A stretch of 44,612 bases of DNA from Parcubacteria group bacterium (GTDB lineage: Bacteria > Patescibacteriota > Minisyncoccia > Phycocordibacterales > Phycocordibacteraceae). Below, in pieces: positions 34,641-40,113 of the stretch; positions within the stretch are counted from its first letter, which is position 1; each line of letters begins with the position of its first letter. Where the stretch lies: positions 1-44,612 of the forward strand of contig JAQBRJ010000012.1 in NCBI GenBank assembly GCA_028286545.1. Reading direction: 5' to 3'. The notes beneath the pieces were generated by a model that worked only from the letters and a program-made list of their open reading frames with translations, ran no database searches and was not told where the DNA came from. The position numbers and the translations under genes were made by a program.

Positions 34641-34937
34641 ATGGATGTCCATTTCTATCTCGGAATTTTTGCAGGACTTATTTCTGCAACTGCGTACATA
34701 GTATATTTTGTTTCAATCTTGAAAGGGAACTCTAAACCAAGTCGCGTGACCTGGTGGATCTGGACGTTTATGGGAGCAATACTGGCCGCAAGCAACGCGC
34801 TCACGAGTGTTGAAGGGTCAAGTGATGTTGCCGATTGGGCAGCTATCTTTGGTGAGGGCGGTAATGGTGGAGTCGCTATTCCTCGTGCAACACCAACACC
34901 GATTATTGATCCATCCGGCCCTTGGGCGTCTAACTAG
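34641..34937 (+). CDS. short membrane protein with unusual C-terminus
   Basis: The 98 residues contain two or three hydrophobic stretches (about 4-25, 37-52) with PSRVTWWIWTFMGAILAASNALT, a pattern that I associate with PQ-loop/SemiSWEET-like small transporters but without certainty. The last 25 residues are polar and Pro-rich (VAIPRATPTPIIDPSGPWASN) and do not look like a membrane helix, so the protein may be a shortened form. I found no helix-coding continuation in the other frames. It starts 5 nt after the ABC gene and ends 2 nt before the E2-like gene, so all three are probably co-transcribed. Confidence 0.5.
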   Translation: MDVHFYLGIFAGLISATAYIVYFVSILKGNSKPSRVTWWIWTFMGAILAASNALTSVEGSSDVADWAAIFGEGGNGGVAIPRATPTPIIDPSGPWASN

Positions 34938-34939
34938 TT

Positions 34940-35644
34940 ATGCTCTACAACTTCTCTGAAATAGAAGTTGCTGAAATTAAAAAGCACTTCCCAGATCTCG
35001 AACTCGTCGAAGAGGGAATTTGGCGAGGCACGATAAAATTCTTTCACGTCTATCGTGATTACCGAATTGGAGATGAATACGGGGTTGAGATTTCTGTCCC
35101 TGCCGATTTTCCAACCATACTCCCGCAAATGTCCGAGACAGGCGGAAAGACTGAAGAAGTCGCCGCTAAGTATCAGATTATCGACCTTCGCGACTTACAC
35201 AGGAATCCGGGGAGCGGTACGGCGTGCGTATGCGTAAAGCAGGAAGAACATATAAAAGTACCACCCGGTTCTTCTTTGGTGGATTATATTAACGCTCTCG
35301 TTATTCCGTATCTATACGGTCTTAGCTACTTCAACGAGCAGGGTAAGTGGCCGTGGCCGGATTACGGGCATGGCTTTAGAGGTGTTATAGAGTTTTATGG
35401 AGAAAACTCCACATCCCAAGACAAAAAGCTTGTTAATGGCCTTGTCTGTATGCTCTTCTTCGAAGCAGATAAAAATCCCTATATTGAGCAACTTTCGAAT
35501 CTCAATCCTGATGCTCCATGCATATGCGGCAGTCCTCTAACAATAGCAGCATGTCACCCCAATCTTTTTCTGGGTCTTGAGCGATTCCGAGCTGATATTG
35601 ATCGGTATGATTTAGGATCGATGCTCCCGGATCGAGACGTGTAA
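34940..35644 (+). CDS. E2-like (ubiquitin-conjugating fold) protein with SEC-C zinc motif
   Basis: The 234-residue soluble protein has an N-terminal part resembling prokaryotic E2/UBC-like domains: GIWRGTIKFFHVYRDYRIGDEYGVEISVPADFPTILPQMSETGGK (about 26-70), then a Cys-bearing stretch GTACVCVK (Cys96, Cys98) where the E2 catalytic Cys is expected, and KWPWPDYGHGFRGVIEFYGE (about 136-155). A C-terminal CxCx8CH motif (CICGSPLTIAACH, about 194-206) matches the SEC-C zinc finger. Bacterial E2-like proteins occur in ubiquitin-like conjugation and anti-phage operons, but no E1, JAB or Ubl gene is adjacent. The fold assignment is from motif memory. Confidence 0.5.
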   Translation: MLYNFSEIEVAEIKKHFPDLELVEEGIWRGTIKFFHVYRDYRIGDEYGVEISVPADFPTILPQMSETGGKTEEVAAKYQIIDLRDLHRNPGSGTACVCVKQEEHIKVPPGSSLVDYINALVIPYLYGLSYFNEQGKWPWPDYGHGFRGVIEFYGENSTSQDKKLVNGLVCMLFFEADKNPYIEQLSNLNPDAPCICGSPLTIAACHPNLFLGLERFRADIDRYDLGSMLPDRDV

Positions 35645-35653
35645 TTGAAGTGT

Positions 35654-35779
35654 ATGGAGGAAAGAATTTTGGTTAGATTATATTCAGATATAGATATAGG
35701 CGAGCTGTTCATGGCTCGACTCACTCATCTCAAAGATCGAGTTCTGGCAGTACGAGCGAAGAAAAAGAAACCAAAATGA
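35654..35779 (+). CDS. 41-residue basic small ORF
   Basis: ATG 35654 opens 41 codons (MEERILVRLYSDIDIGELFM then ARLTHLKDRVLAVRAKKKKPK) ending in TGA that overlaps the ATG of the next gene as ATGA. The helical middle, strongly basic tail and coupled overlap make it a plausible small protein and account for most of the 131-nt gap. No family is known to me. Confidence 0.4.
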   Translation: MEERILVRLYSDIDIGELFMARLTHLKDRVLAVRAKKKKPK

Positions 35780-36183
35780 ATGCAACCACCTCACCACTCG
35801 GACCCGATTTCATAAAGCAGGTAGTAGATCTGCTTACTATCGGTATAGCTCAGGCAACTGCTCATGCGTACCGGATGATGTGGGATATTCTCCTTTCATT
35901 TTTGGCTCAGCATTGGCTAGGAACGCTTATCACTCTCATCTGCATACTTCTGTTGGCTATTCTTGAATATATAATAACGCACCGATGGGCAGCATTAGGG
36001 AGTGTTCTTTATAACTATTTCTATTTTGGATTAATGTTCATAATAGGTTTGATAGGAGGACCGGAACTCTATGCGAATGATTACTTCCCGATAATAGCTA
36101 CTATTGTCTACCTAATCTCCTTCTCTATCGTTGGTTTCATCCTTGTTACATCCGGGATTCGGAGGCCGTACGGCAGAAGATAG
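35776..36183 (+). CDS. three-helix membrane protein, unknown function
   Basis: The 135-residue protein has a polar, partly helical N-terminus (about 1-40) and three transmembrane segments (about 49-66, 75-95 and 105-127), ending in a basic tail GIRRPYGRR. No family is recognised. Its start overlaps the stop of the 41-codon ORF by 4 nt, suggesting coupled translation. It belongs to the run of accessory genes between the ABC exporter and the DGR. Confidence 0.5.
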   Translation: MNATTSPLGPDFIKQVVDLLTIGIAQATAHAYRMMWDILLSFLAQHWLGTLITLICILLLAILEYIITHRWAALGSVLYNYFYFGLMFIIGLIGGPELYANDYFPIIATIVYLISFSIVGFILVTSGIRRPYGRR

Positions 36184-36213
36184 GGATTGCGATATAATAT
36201 TCCAATATAATCT

Positions 36214-36690
36214 ATGCTTACGGAAATACAGAAAGAAATACTACGATTTGTTACCCAGACTCTGACTGAGGAAGATATTGAATTTCAGGCAAGCGGAGGA
36301 CTCGCCGCTATTGCCTATGGCGCAAGACGTCCGCTCTTCGATATCGACCTTGAAATCTATAAGAAGGATGCAGAGAAAGTTCAAGCCCTTTTTAAGGAAT
36401 TCATAACCGAGGACTGGAATAATGATCTTGAAGGGCCGGAAGACGAGTTTGATCTTTGGATACTAAAACTTGAAATACGAGGAGTACCGCTAGATATCAA
36501 TCAGATGGAAGATAGTCGCATCAAATCGAAGATAGGGGAATGGGTAACGCAACCAGACATTATGGAATATGAAATGAGAATGATAGAAGGTATAGAGCTT
36601 CCAGTGCAGAGAAAGGAGTCGCTCATTGCCTATAAGAAACTTATCGCACGAGATACTGATTTGATTGATGTTGAGCAAATAGGGGATTGA
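36214..36690 (+). CDS. nucleotidyltransferase-like protein
   Basis: The 158-residue cytosolic protein has the nucleotidyltransferase-fold pattern: ASGGLAAIAYGARRPLFDIDLEIYKKD (about 27-53), with the G-G/S helix turn followed by a DxDxE acidic triad, then a third acidic region (DLWILKLEIRGVPLDINQM). The C-terminal part (RKESLIAYKKLIARDTDLIDVEQI) resembles the end of MNT/AbiEii-type and related proteins. Such proteins may modify tRNA or a toxin partner; no toxin gene is adjacent. A TATAAT box lies 15 nt before the ATG. Confidence 0.6.
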   Translation: MLTEIQKEILRFVTQTLTEEDIEFQASGGLAAIAYGARRPLFDIDLEIYKKDAEKVQALFKEFITEDWNNDLEGPEDEFDLWILKLEIRGVPLDINQMEDSRIKSKIGEWVTQPDIMEYEMRMIEGIELPVQRKESLIAYKKLIARDTDLIDVEQIGD

Positions 36691-36694
36691 CCAC

Positions 36695-36735
36695 TATTTG
36701 TGTTACTTGACAATATGCACAAATATGTGTAATAT
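36695..36735 (+). promoter_or_regulatory. promoter and candidate operator of DGR target gene
   Basis: A consensus promoter, TTGACA (36707-36712), 17-nt spacer and TAATAT (36730-36735), precedes the target gene by 143 nt. An 8-bp inverted repeat, TATTTGTG (36695-36702) and CACAAATA (36718-36725), brackets the -35 box and could be an operator. Unlike most genes here, the mRNA would have a long leader. Confidence 0.65.
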
Positions 36736-36775
36736 TCTACCCAGCTAAAAGTCCCTTACATACAGGTTCAGATAT

Positions 36776-36828
36776 ATGAGACGAGCTATGTGCGGCCAGG
36801 CTTTCACGCCGTAGATAGCTCGTCTCAT
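36776..36828 (+). other. long hairpin in leader of DGR target mRNA
   Basis: A perfect 14-bp inverted repeat (36776-36789 with 36815-36828) surrounds a 25-nt loop that can form a further CGGC/GCCG stem (36792-36795 with 36808-36811). It sits between the promoter and the start codon, so it may regulate translation of the target or protect its mRNA. It has no T-run and is unlikely to be a terminator. Confidence 0.6.
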
Positions 36829-36877
36829 GTGAGACAGTCGCCGCCCCCTGGCGTTATAACCGGGCTAAGGAAGACCA

Positions 36878-37534
36878 ATGTCGAACTCGAACATTTCCGG
36901 CGCAAAGCAGCGCCAGATCAATGCCACTGTTACTTCCATCGTGACGACCAAGCTCGCCACGCTCGATGCGGCGGCGGGTGACCGTCTGATCGGCAAGCTC
37001 GCCGAGCTCGCAGCGCAGGTCGGACCCGGCATTATCGCCGCGATCGACCAGCTCTCCGCCCTTCCGCCCGTCGTGCTGAAGCTGGTCAACGCCAGCGTCC
37101 AGCTCGACGCCATCGCGTCCTACGATCCGTCGGGATTCAAAACCCGCAAGGGTCTCTGGGTCTCCGATGATTTCCATCGGCGTGTCGGCTCGAAAGCCAA
37201 GCCGGTCAAGGATTTGGGCGCAATCACGCTCACGTCCGGCGACCTCGTCAAGAACGCCTATGATCAGGAGATCAAGGCCGACCCCGTCATGCCCGCGAAC
37301 CATGTGTTCGAGAGCGAGTCGGAATTCGTCGCCCATCTCGACCAGATGATCTCCAAGCAGCCGAACGGTGAAGATGGCGACCTCAACAACGAAGGCTACT
37401 GGAACATCTTCTATGTCGCGGGCTGCGTGGTCCGCGTGCGCTGGAACTCCGACGGCCGGGGGTGGGACGTCAGCGCGTGGAGCCTCGACGACGACGACTG
37501 GGACGCTGGCTATCGTGCGTTCGGTTGCAACTGA
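36878..37534 (+). CDS. DGR target (variable) protein
   Basis: The 218-residue protein carries the variable repeat at its C-terminus (residues 180-218). The variable region VVRVRWNSDGRGW then SLDDDDWDAGYRAFG has the Trp/Asp pattern of ligand-binding C-type-lectin-like DGR domains seen in CPR. Twelve residues differ from the template-coded ones (186, 188, 193, 195, 197, 199, 200, 202, 207, 209, 212, 217). The N-terminal part is helical (NATVTSIVTTKLATLDAAAGDRLIGKLAELAAQV), then FKTRKGLWVSDDFHRRVGSKAKP; no signal peptide or membrane helix is seen, so it may act inside the cell or leave by an unusual route. A Shine-Dalgarno AAGGA lies 6 nt before the ATG, and G+C is near 68% in a 60-base sample against about 45% in the neighbouring gene, suggesting transfer. 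Confidence 0.88.
   Translation: MSNSNISGAKQRQINATVTSIVTTKLATLDAAAGDRLIGKLAELAAQVGPGIIAAIDQLSALPPVVLKLVNASVQLDAIASYDPSGFKTRKGLWVSDDFHRRVGSKAKPVKDLGAITLTSGDLVKNAYDQEIKADPVMPANHVFESESEFVAHLDQMISKQPNGEDGDLNNEGYWNIFYVAGCVVRVRWNSDGRGWDVSAWSLDDDDWDAGYRAFGCN
37415..37532 (+). repeat. DGR variable repeat (VR)
   Basis: These 118 bp align without gaps to the template repeat 450 bp downstream. There are 17 mismatches, all at template adenines: 13 A-to-G, 3 A-to-C, 1 A-to-T; no other base differs. The last 3' invariant block (37512-37527, ATCGTGCGTTCGGTTG) is a candidate initiation-of-homing segment. The repeat runs into the first base of the stop codon. Confidence 0.95.
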
Positions 37535-37613
37535 ACCTGAAACCCTTGGGCGAGTCTGGCAATTCGGCCGGATTCGCCACCAATACCTAAGAATTCTTTG
37601 ATACTTTGTATCT

Positions 37614-37642
37614 TTGAAACTTGGGTATTTTTTATTTATACT
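37614..37642 (+). promoter_or_regulatory. candidate promoter of the template-repeat RNA
   Basis: TTGAAA (37614-37619) and TATACT (37637-37642) are 17 nt apart. No ORF begins within 150 nt, so the product is probably the non-coding template RNA, starting near 37649. A hairpin (37663-37669 with 37676-37682) lies at its 5' end. Apart from these elements the gap 37535-37795 shows no gene. Confidence 0.6.
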
Positions 37643-37795
37643 AAGAACAAATCCTTGGTAATGCCTCGGTTACGGCTGAGGCGTTGGGATTCTAAAAATT
37701 TATAAGCTGGAATTTCTCCGGCCATGGTTTGGGAAAGTGTGCTTTAAATTTTTATAAAAAATATTGGTAGTTGGTACCTGAGACTGGAGGACTTT

Positions 37796-37978
37796 ATGTC
37801 CCAGATACGATTCAGCCTAGCGAGTATTCTACAGGCAGTGGTACGGATGGTTTCAGGTACGAGAGTCGCAGGCTGCGTGGTCAACGTGAACTGGAACTCC
37901 GACAACCGGAAGTGGAACGTCAACACGTGGAACCTCGACGACGACAACTGGAACGCTGGCAATCGTGCGTTCGGTTGA
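37796..37978 (+). CDS. 60-codon ORF running through the template repeat
   Basis: ATG 37796 is preceded by GGAGG (37786-37790) and opens a 60-codon frame that reads the template repeat in the same frame as the target protein, giving CVVNVNWNSDNRKWNV and so on, and stops at a TGA inside the template. The first 23 residues do not resemble the target protein. It may be translated, a relic of a second target gene, or chance. I rate translation as unproven. Confidence 0.3.
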   Translation: MSQIRFSLASILQAVVRMVSGTRVAGCVVNVNWNSDNRKWNVNTWNLDDDNWNAGNRAFG

Positions 37979-37982
37979 AACT
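37865..37982 (+). repeat. DGR template repeat (TR)
   Basis: This 118-bp copy holds 31 adenines, 17 of them changed in the variable repeat. Adenines are grouped in AAC/AAT codons (VNVNWNSDNRKWNVNTWNLDDD frame), the DGR codon design that allows wide amino-acid change without stop codons. A template TGA at 37976-37978 is TGC in the variable repeat. Confidence 0.95.
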
Positions 37983-37991
37983 CCCATATTT

Positions 37992-38014
37992 CTCCCGCGT
38001 CTAGTACGCGGGAG
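37992..38014 (+). terminator. terminator of template RNA
   Basis: A perfect 9-bp GC-rich stem CTCCCGCGT/ACGCGGGAG with a CTAGT loop is followed by TTTTCGTTT, ending the template transcript about 370 nt from its predicted start. The avd stop codon lies in the loop on the other strand. Confidence 0.8.
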
Positions 38015-38348
38015 TTTTCGTTTCAAGTCCACGTCTCCACCCGCCTAGCATCTTTCCGATCTCGAAGAGCCGTTCAGAAAGAGTCCCGTATTTGCTGTTG
38101 TCCAAAGCTTTGATTTCCCACGAGACACGCAAAAGGAACTTGAGTGCATCAAGCTTCCGGATTGCTTCTGTTATCAATACGAGTTTCTCCTCCTTGCCCT
38201 GATAACTCGCTGCCCAGAGCAACTCTGCTATCTCGATAAATAGAATGTCTATCTTGTCCCCGAGGGTGTACCGGGACTTCTTAGGAAAATGGTCTCGGTA
38301 TTCATGCCAAAGCTTATATACTGAAATACTATGCTCGATAATCGGCAC
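38001..38348 (-). CDS. avd: DGR accessory variability determinant (Avd)
   Basis: The 115-residue protein is the four-helix-bundle Avd that binds the reverse transcriptase and template RNA. It reads IIEHSISVYKLWHEYRDHFPKKSRYTLGDKID (helix 1 and turn), IEIAELLWAASYQGKEEKL, RKLDALKFLLRVSWEIKALDNSKYGTLSERLFEIGKMLGGWRRGLE, a typical bAvd. The start is GTG at 38348. In most DGRs avd is on the same strand as the RT; here it is opposite and head to head, and its first 18 bases overlap the predicted RT start (38331). The 13-G run lies 8-20 nt upstream of its start codon, in its leader or promoter. Confidence 0.85.
   Translation of the reverse strand: MPIIEHSISVYKLWHEYRDHFPKKSRYTLGDKIDILFIEIAELLWAASYQGKEEKLVLITEAIRKLDALKFLLRVSWEIKALDNSKYGTLSERLFEIGKMLGGWRRGLETKTPAY
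38317..38322 (+). promoter_or_regulatory. TATACT -10 box of DGR reverse transcriptase
   Basis: TATACT ends 8 nt before the ATG at 38331, the typical leaderless spacing of this genome, marking 38331 and not 38510 as the RT start. Confidence 0.55.
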
Positions 38349-39370
38349 AAGCTTCGGGGGGGGGGGGGTACATTCATAGTCGGATTCGTATTCAATTTAG
38401 TGATTCTTATCACGATATCATTTCTACCGAAAATCTTCTGAATGCATGGGGCGAGTTCGTTGCAGGGAAGCGAAAGCGGCTTGATGTTCAGGATTTCGAA
38501 CGTCACCTGATGGACAACCTTCTCACGCTTCAAGAAGACTTACTGACAAAGAAATACCGGCATTCGCTATACAAAGCATTTAAGATCACCGACCCGAAAC
38601 CGCGTGATATCCATAAGGCGAGCGTGCGCGACAGGCTTTTGCATCACGCTATCTATCGCAAGCTCTATCCCTTGTTCGAACGGACTTTCATAGCCGATTC
38701 CTACTCGTGTAGGGACGATAAGGGAGTACATAAAGCACTAGAGCGATTCACGAAGTTTATACGCATAGTCTCTCGAAACCACACGAGAACGGCATGGGTA
38801 TTGAAGTGCGATATCCGTAAGTTCTTTGCTTCAATTGATCATTCAGTTCTGAAGGGAATACTGGCTCGCTATATACCAAACGAAGACATTAGGTGGTTGC
38901 TATCTGTAATCATAGATAGTTTTTCCTCAAAAGAAGAGGGTATAGGTTTACCGCTCGGGAATCTTACTTCACAGCTTCTCGTGAATATCTATATGAACGA
39001 GTTCGACCAATTCGCCAAACATCAATTGAAAGTCAAGTACTATCTCCGCTATGCTGATGACTTCACGATTATCTCTGAAGATAAGGAGTGGCTGGTATCG
39101 CTCCTGCCTCGCATTGAAGTATTCCTTCAGGAGAGACTTCGCTTAGTCTTGCACCCAAATAAGGTCTCTATTGCAACTGCCGCTTCCGGTATCGACTTCC
39201 TCGGTTGGGTTCATTTTCCAGATCATACGGTTCTACGGACAACGACGAAGCACCGTATGTTCAGCAAACTTAGGGTGAACCCCAATAAGCCCGAAGTATT
39301 AAATTCCTATCTAGGACTTTTGAAGCACGGGAATACTGAGAAGCTAAAATCACTAATGAATCTCATTTGA
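38331..39370 (+). CDS. DGR reverse transcriptase, frame broken at a 13-G run
   Basis: The RT copies template RNA with adenine errors. From the first in-frame ATG (38510) 286 residues are readable: motif A LKCDIRKFFASID (about 98-110), DGR-type IGLPLGNLTSQLLVNIY (about 145-161), catalytic YADD (181-184) and IDFLGW (about 228-233). The same frame is open back to 38342 and encodes SYHDIISTENLLNAW, then VQDFERHLMDNLLTLQ, a conserved RT N-terminus, but has no ATG, GTG or TTG. ATG 38331, behind a TATACT, is out of frame as read and stops at 38439; 11 or 14 G instead of 13 would join it to the RT and give about 345 residues, the usual size. Hence a phase-variable gene or an assembly error. Confidence 0.85.
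38356..38368. repeat. 13-bp G homopolymer at 5' end of RT gene
   Basis: Thirteen consecutive G, flanked by GCTTC and TACATT, encode glycines in the RT N-terminus on the plus strand and lie just upstream of avd on the minus strand. Length changes would switch the RT reading frame and alter avd leader spacing. Such runs are classic slipped-strand sites. Confidence 0.9.
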
Positions 39371-39395
39371 CTATCGAACAAGTGTTCGATATACT
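39367..39395 (+). promoter_or_regulatory. lexA promoter with embedded LexA box
   Basis: TTGACT (39367-39372), a 17-nt spacer and TATACT (39390-39395) form the promoter; TATACT ends 6 nt before the lexA ATG. A perfect 20-bp palindrome (39372-39391, arms TATCGAACA and TGTTCGATA) fills the spacer; its core CGAAC-AAGT-GTTCG fits the Gram-positive LexA (Din) box GAAC-N4-GTTC. LexA bound here would block RNA polymerase, giving autorepression. Confidence 0.85.
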
Positions 39396-39401
39396 TATTT
39401 T

Positions 39402-39968
39402 ATGGAAATAAGCCGTCATCGCAAGGTTCTGGGCTTCTATCGGAAGCACAAACGCATGCCGTCTATCACGGAGATCATGGCGATTTTCGGGCTTTCATCG
39501 CGCAGCAGCGGTTTCTATGTAATGCAGCAGCTGGTGAGGGAAGGCGTGGCGGAAAAGGATACTACGGGTAAGTTAGTGCCAGGGCCGGATCTCTTCACGC
39601 TGCCGGTGCTCGGGCGAATCCGTGCCGGATTCGCCGCACCTGCCGAAGAAGAACTCGCAGATACCATAACGATTGGCGAATACTTGCTTGGCCGTCCTGA
39701 AGCAAGCTACCTGCTAAAAGTGGAAGGCGATTCTATGCAGGATGCCGGCATACAGGAAGGGGACATGGTGGTGTTCGAGCGCACGAACGACTATAAACCG
39801 GGCGATATTGTGGTGGCGCTCACGGAAGATGGCTACACCCTGAAATATCTGCGCCGAAAAGAGGGAACATATTATCTGGAAGCGGCGAATGAGAACTATC
39901 CGGATATTCATCCGCGAGAAGGGGAAATTATCGGCGTAGTTATTTCAACATTTCGTACCTATGGCTAA
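39402..39968 (+). CDS. lexA: SOS repressor LexA
   Basis: The 188-residue repressor has an N-terminal winged helix (about 1-65; HRKVLGFYRKHKRMPSITEIMAIFG, then SSGFYVMQQLVREG) and a C-terminal peptidase-like S24 domain. The self-cleavage Ala-Gly bond is at 75-76 in IRAGFAAP, with catalytic Ser111 in VEGDSMQDAGI and Lys148 in YTLKYL. RecA on single-stranded DNA would trigger cleavage. The operator in its own promoter shows autoregulation. A small ORF and a Y-family polymerase gene follow with overlaps, so all are induced together by DNA damage. Confidence 0.93.
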   Translation: MEISRHRKVLGFYRKHKRMPSITEIMAIFGLSSRSSGFYVMQQLVREGVAEKDTTGKLVPGPDLFTLPVLGRIRAGFAAPAEEELADTITIGEYLLGRPEASYLLKVEGDSMQDAGIQEGDMVVFERTNDYKPGDIVVALTEDGYTLKYLRRKEGTYYLEAANENYPDIHPREGEIIGVVISTFRTYG

Positions 39969-40113
39969 GCTCATACCATTTGAACCGTTCTTCGGTGTGT
40001 ATCCGCGTACGGTAGTGAAGCGTTCCTTCTTACGGTTCGCCTCATTCACAGAACGTGAGCGCAAGTACCTGGCGCCTAAAAAGATACTTCGTCTTGCGCC
40101 CGTGCGCATATGA
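39961..40113 (+). CDS. 50-residue small protein between lexA and dinB
   Basis: ATG 39961 overlaps the lexA stop by 8 nt and its TGA overlaps the polymerase ATG as ATGA, so it is embedded in a coupled operon. The product (MAKLIPFEPFFGVYPRTVVK, then RSFLRFASFTERERKYLAPKK, then ILRLAPVRI) is basic and helix-rich with no signal peptide. Nothing similar is known to me; its position makes it an SOS-induced small protein, perhaps a partner or regulator of the polymerase. Confidence 0.6.
   Translation: MAKLIPFEPFFGVYPRTVVKRSFLRFASFTERERKYLAPKKILRLAPVRI

Noticed and set aside
34641-34937. Frameshift in the short PQ-loop-like membrane protein
   Set aside because: Reading the other frames after 34840 gives no hydrophobic helix that would continue the protein, so I left it as written.
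37796-37978. Template-repeat ORF as a second full target gene
   Set aside because: It has only 60 codons, its start does not resemble the target protein, and its stop lies in the template. It is listed only as a low-confidence ORF.
38510-38512. ATG 38510 as the start of the reverse transcriptase
   Set aside because: Conserved RT sequence (YHDIISTENLLNAW and following) lies upstream in the same frame, so this start would cut about 60 residues. It remains the first ATG as the sequence is written.
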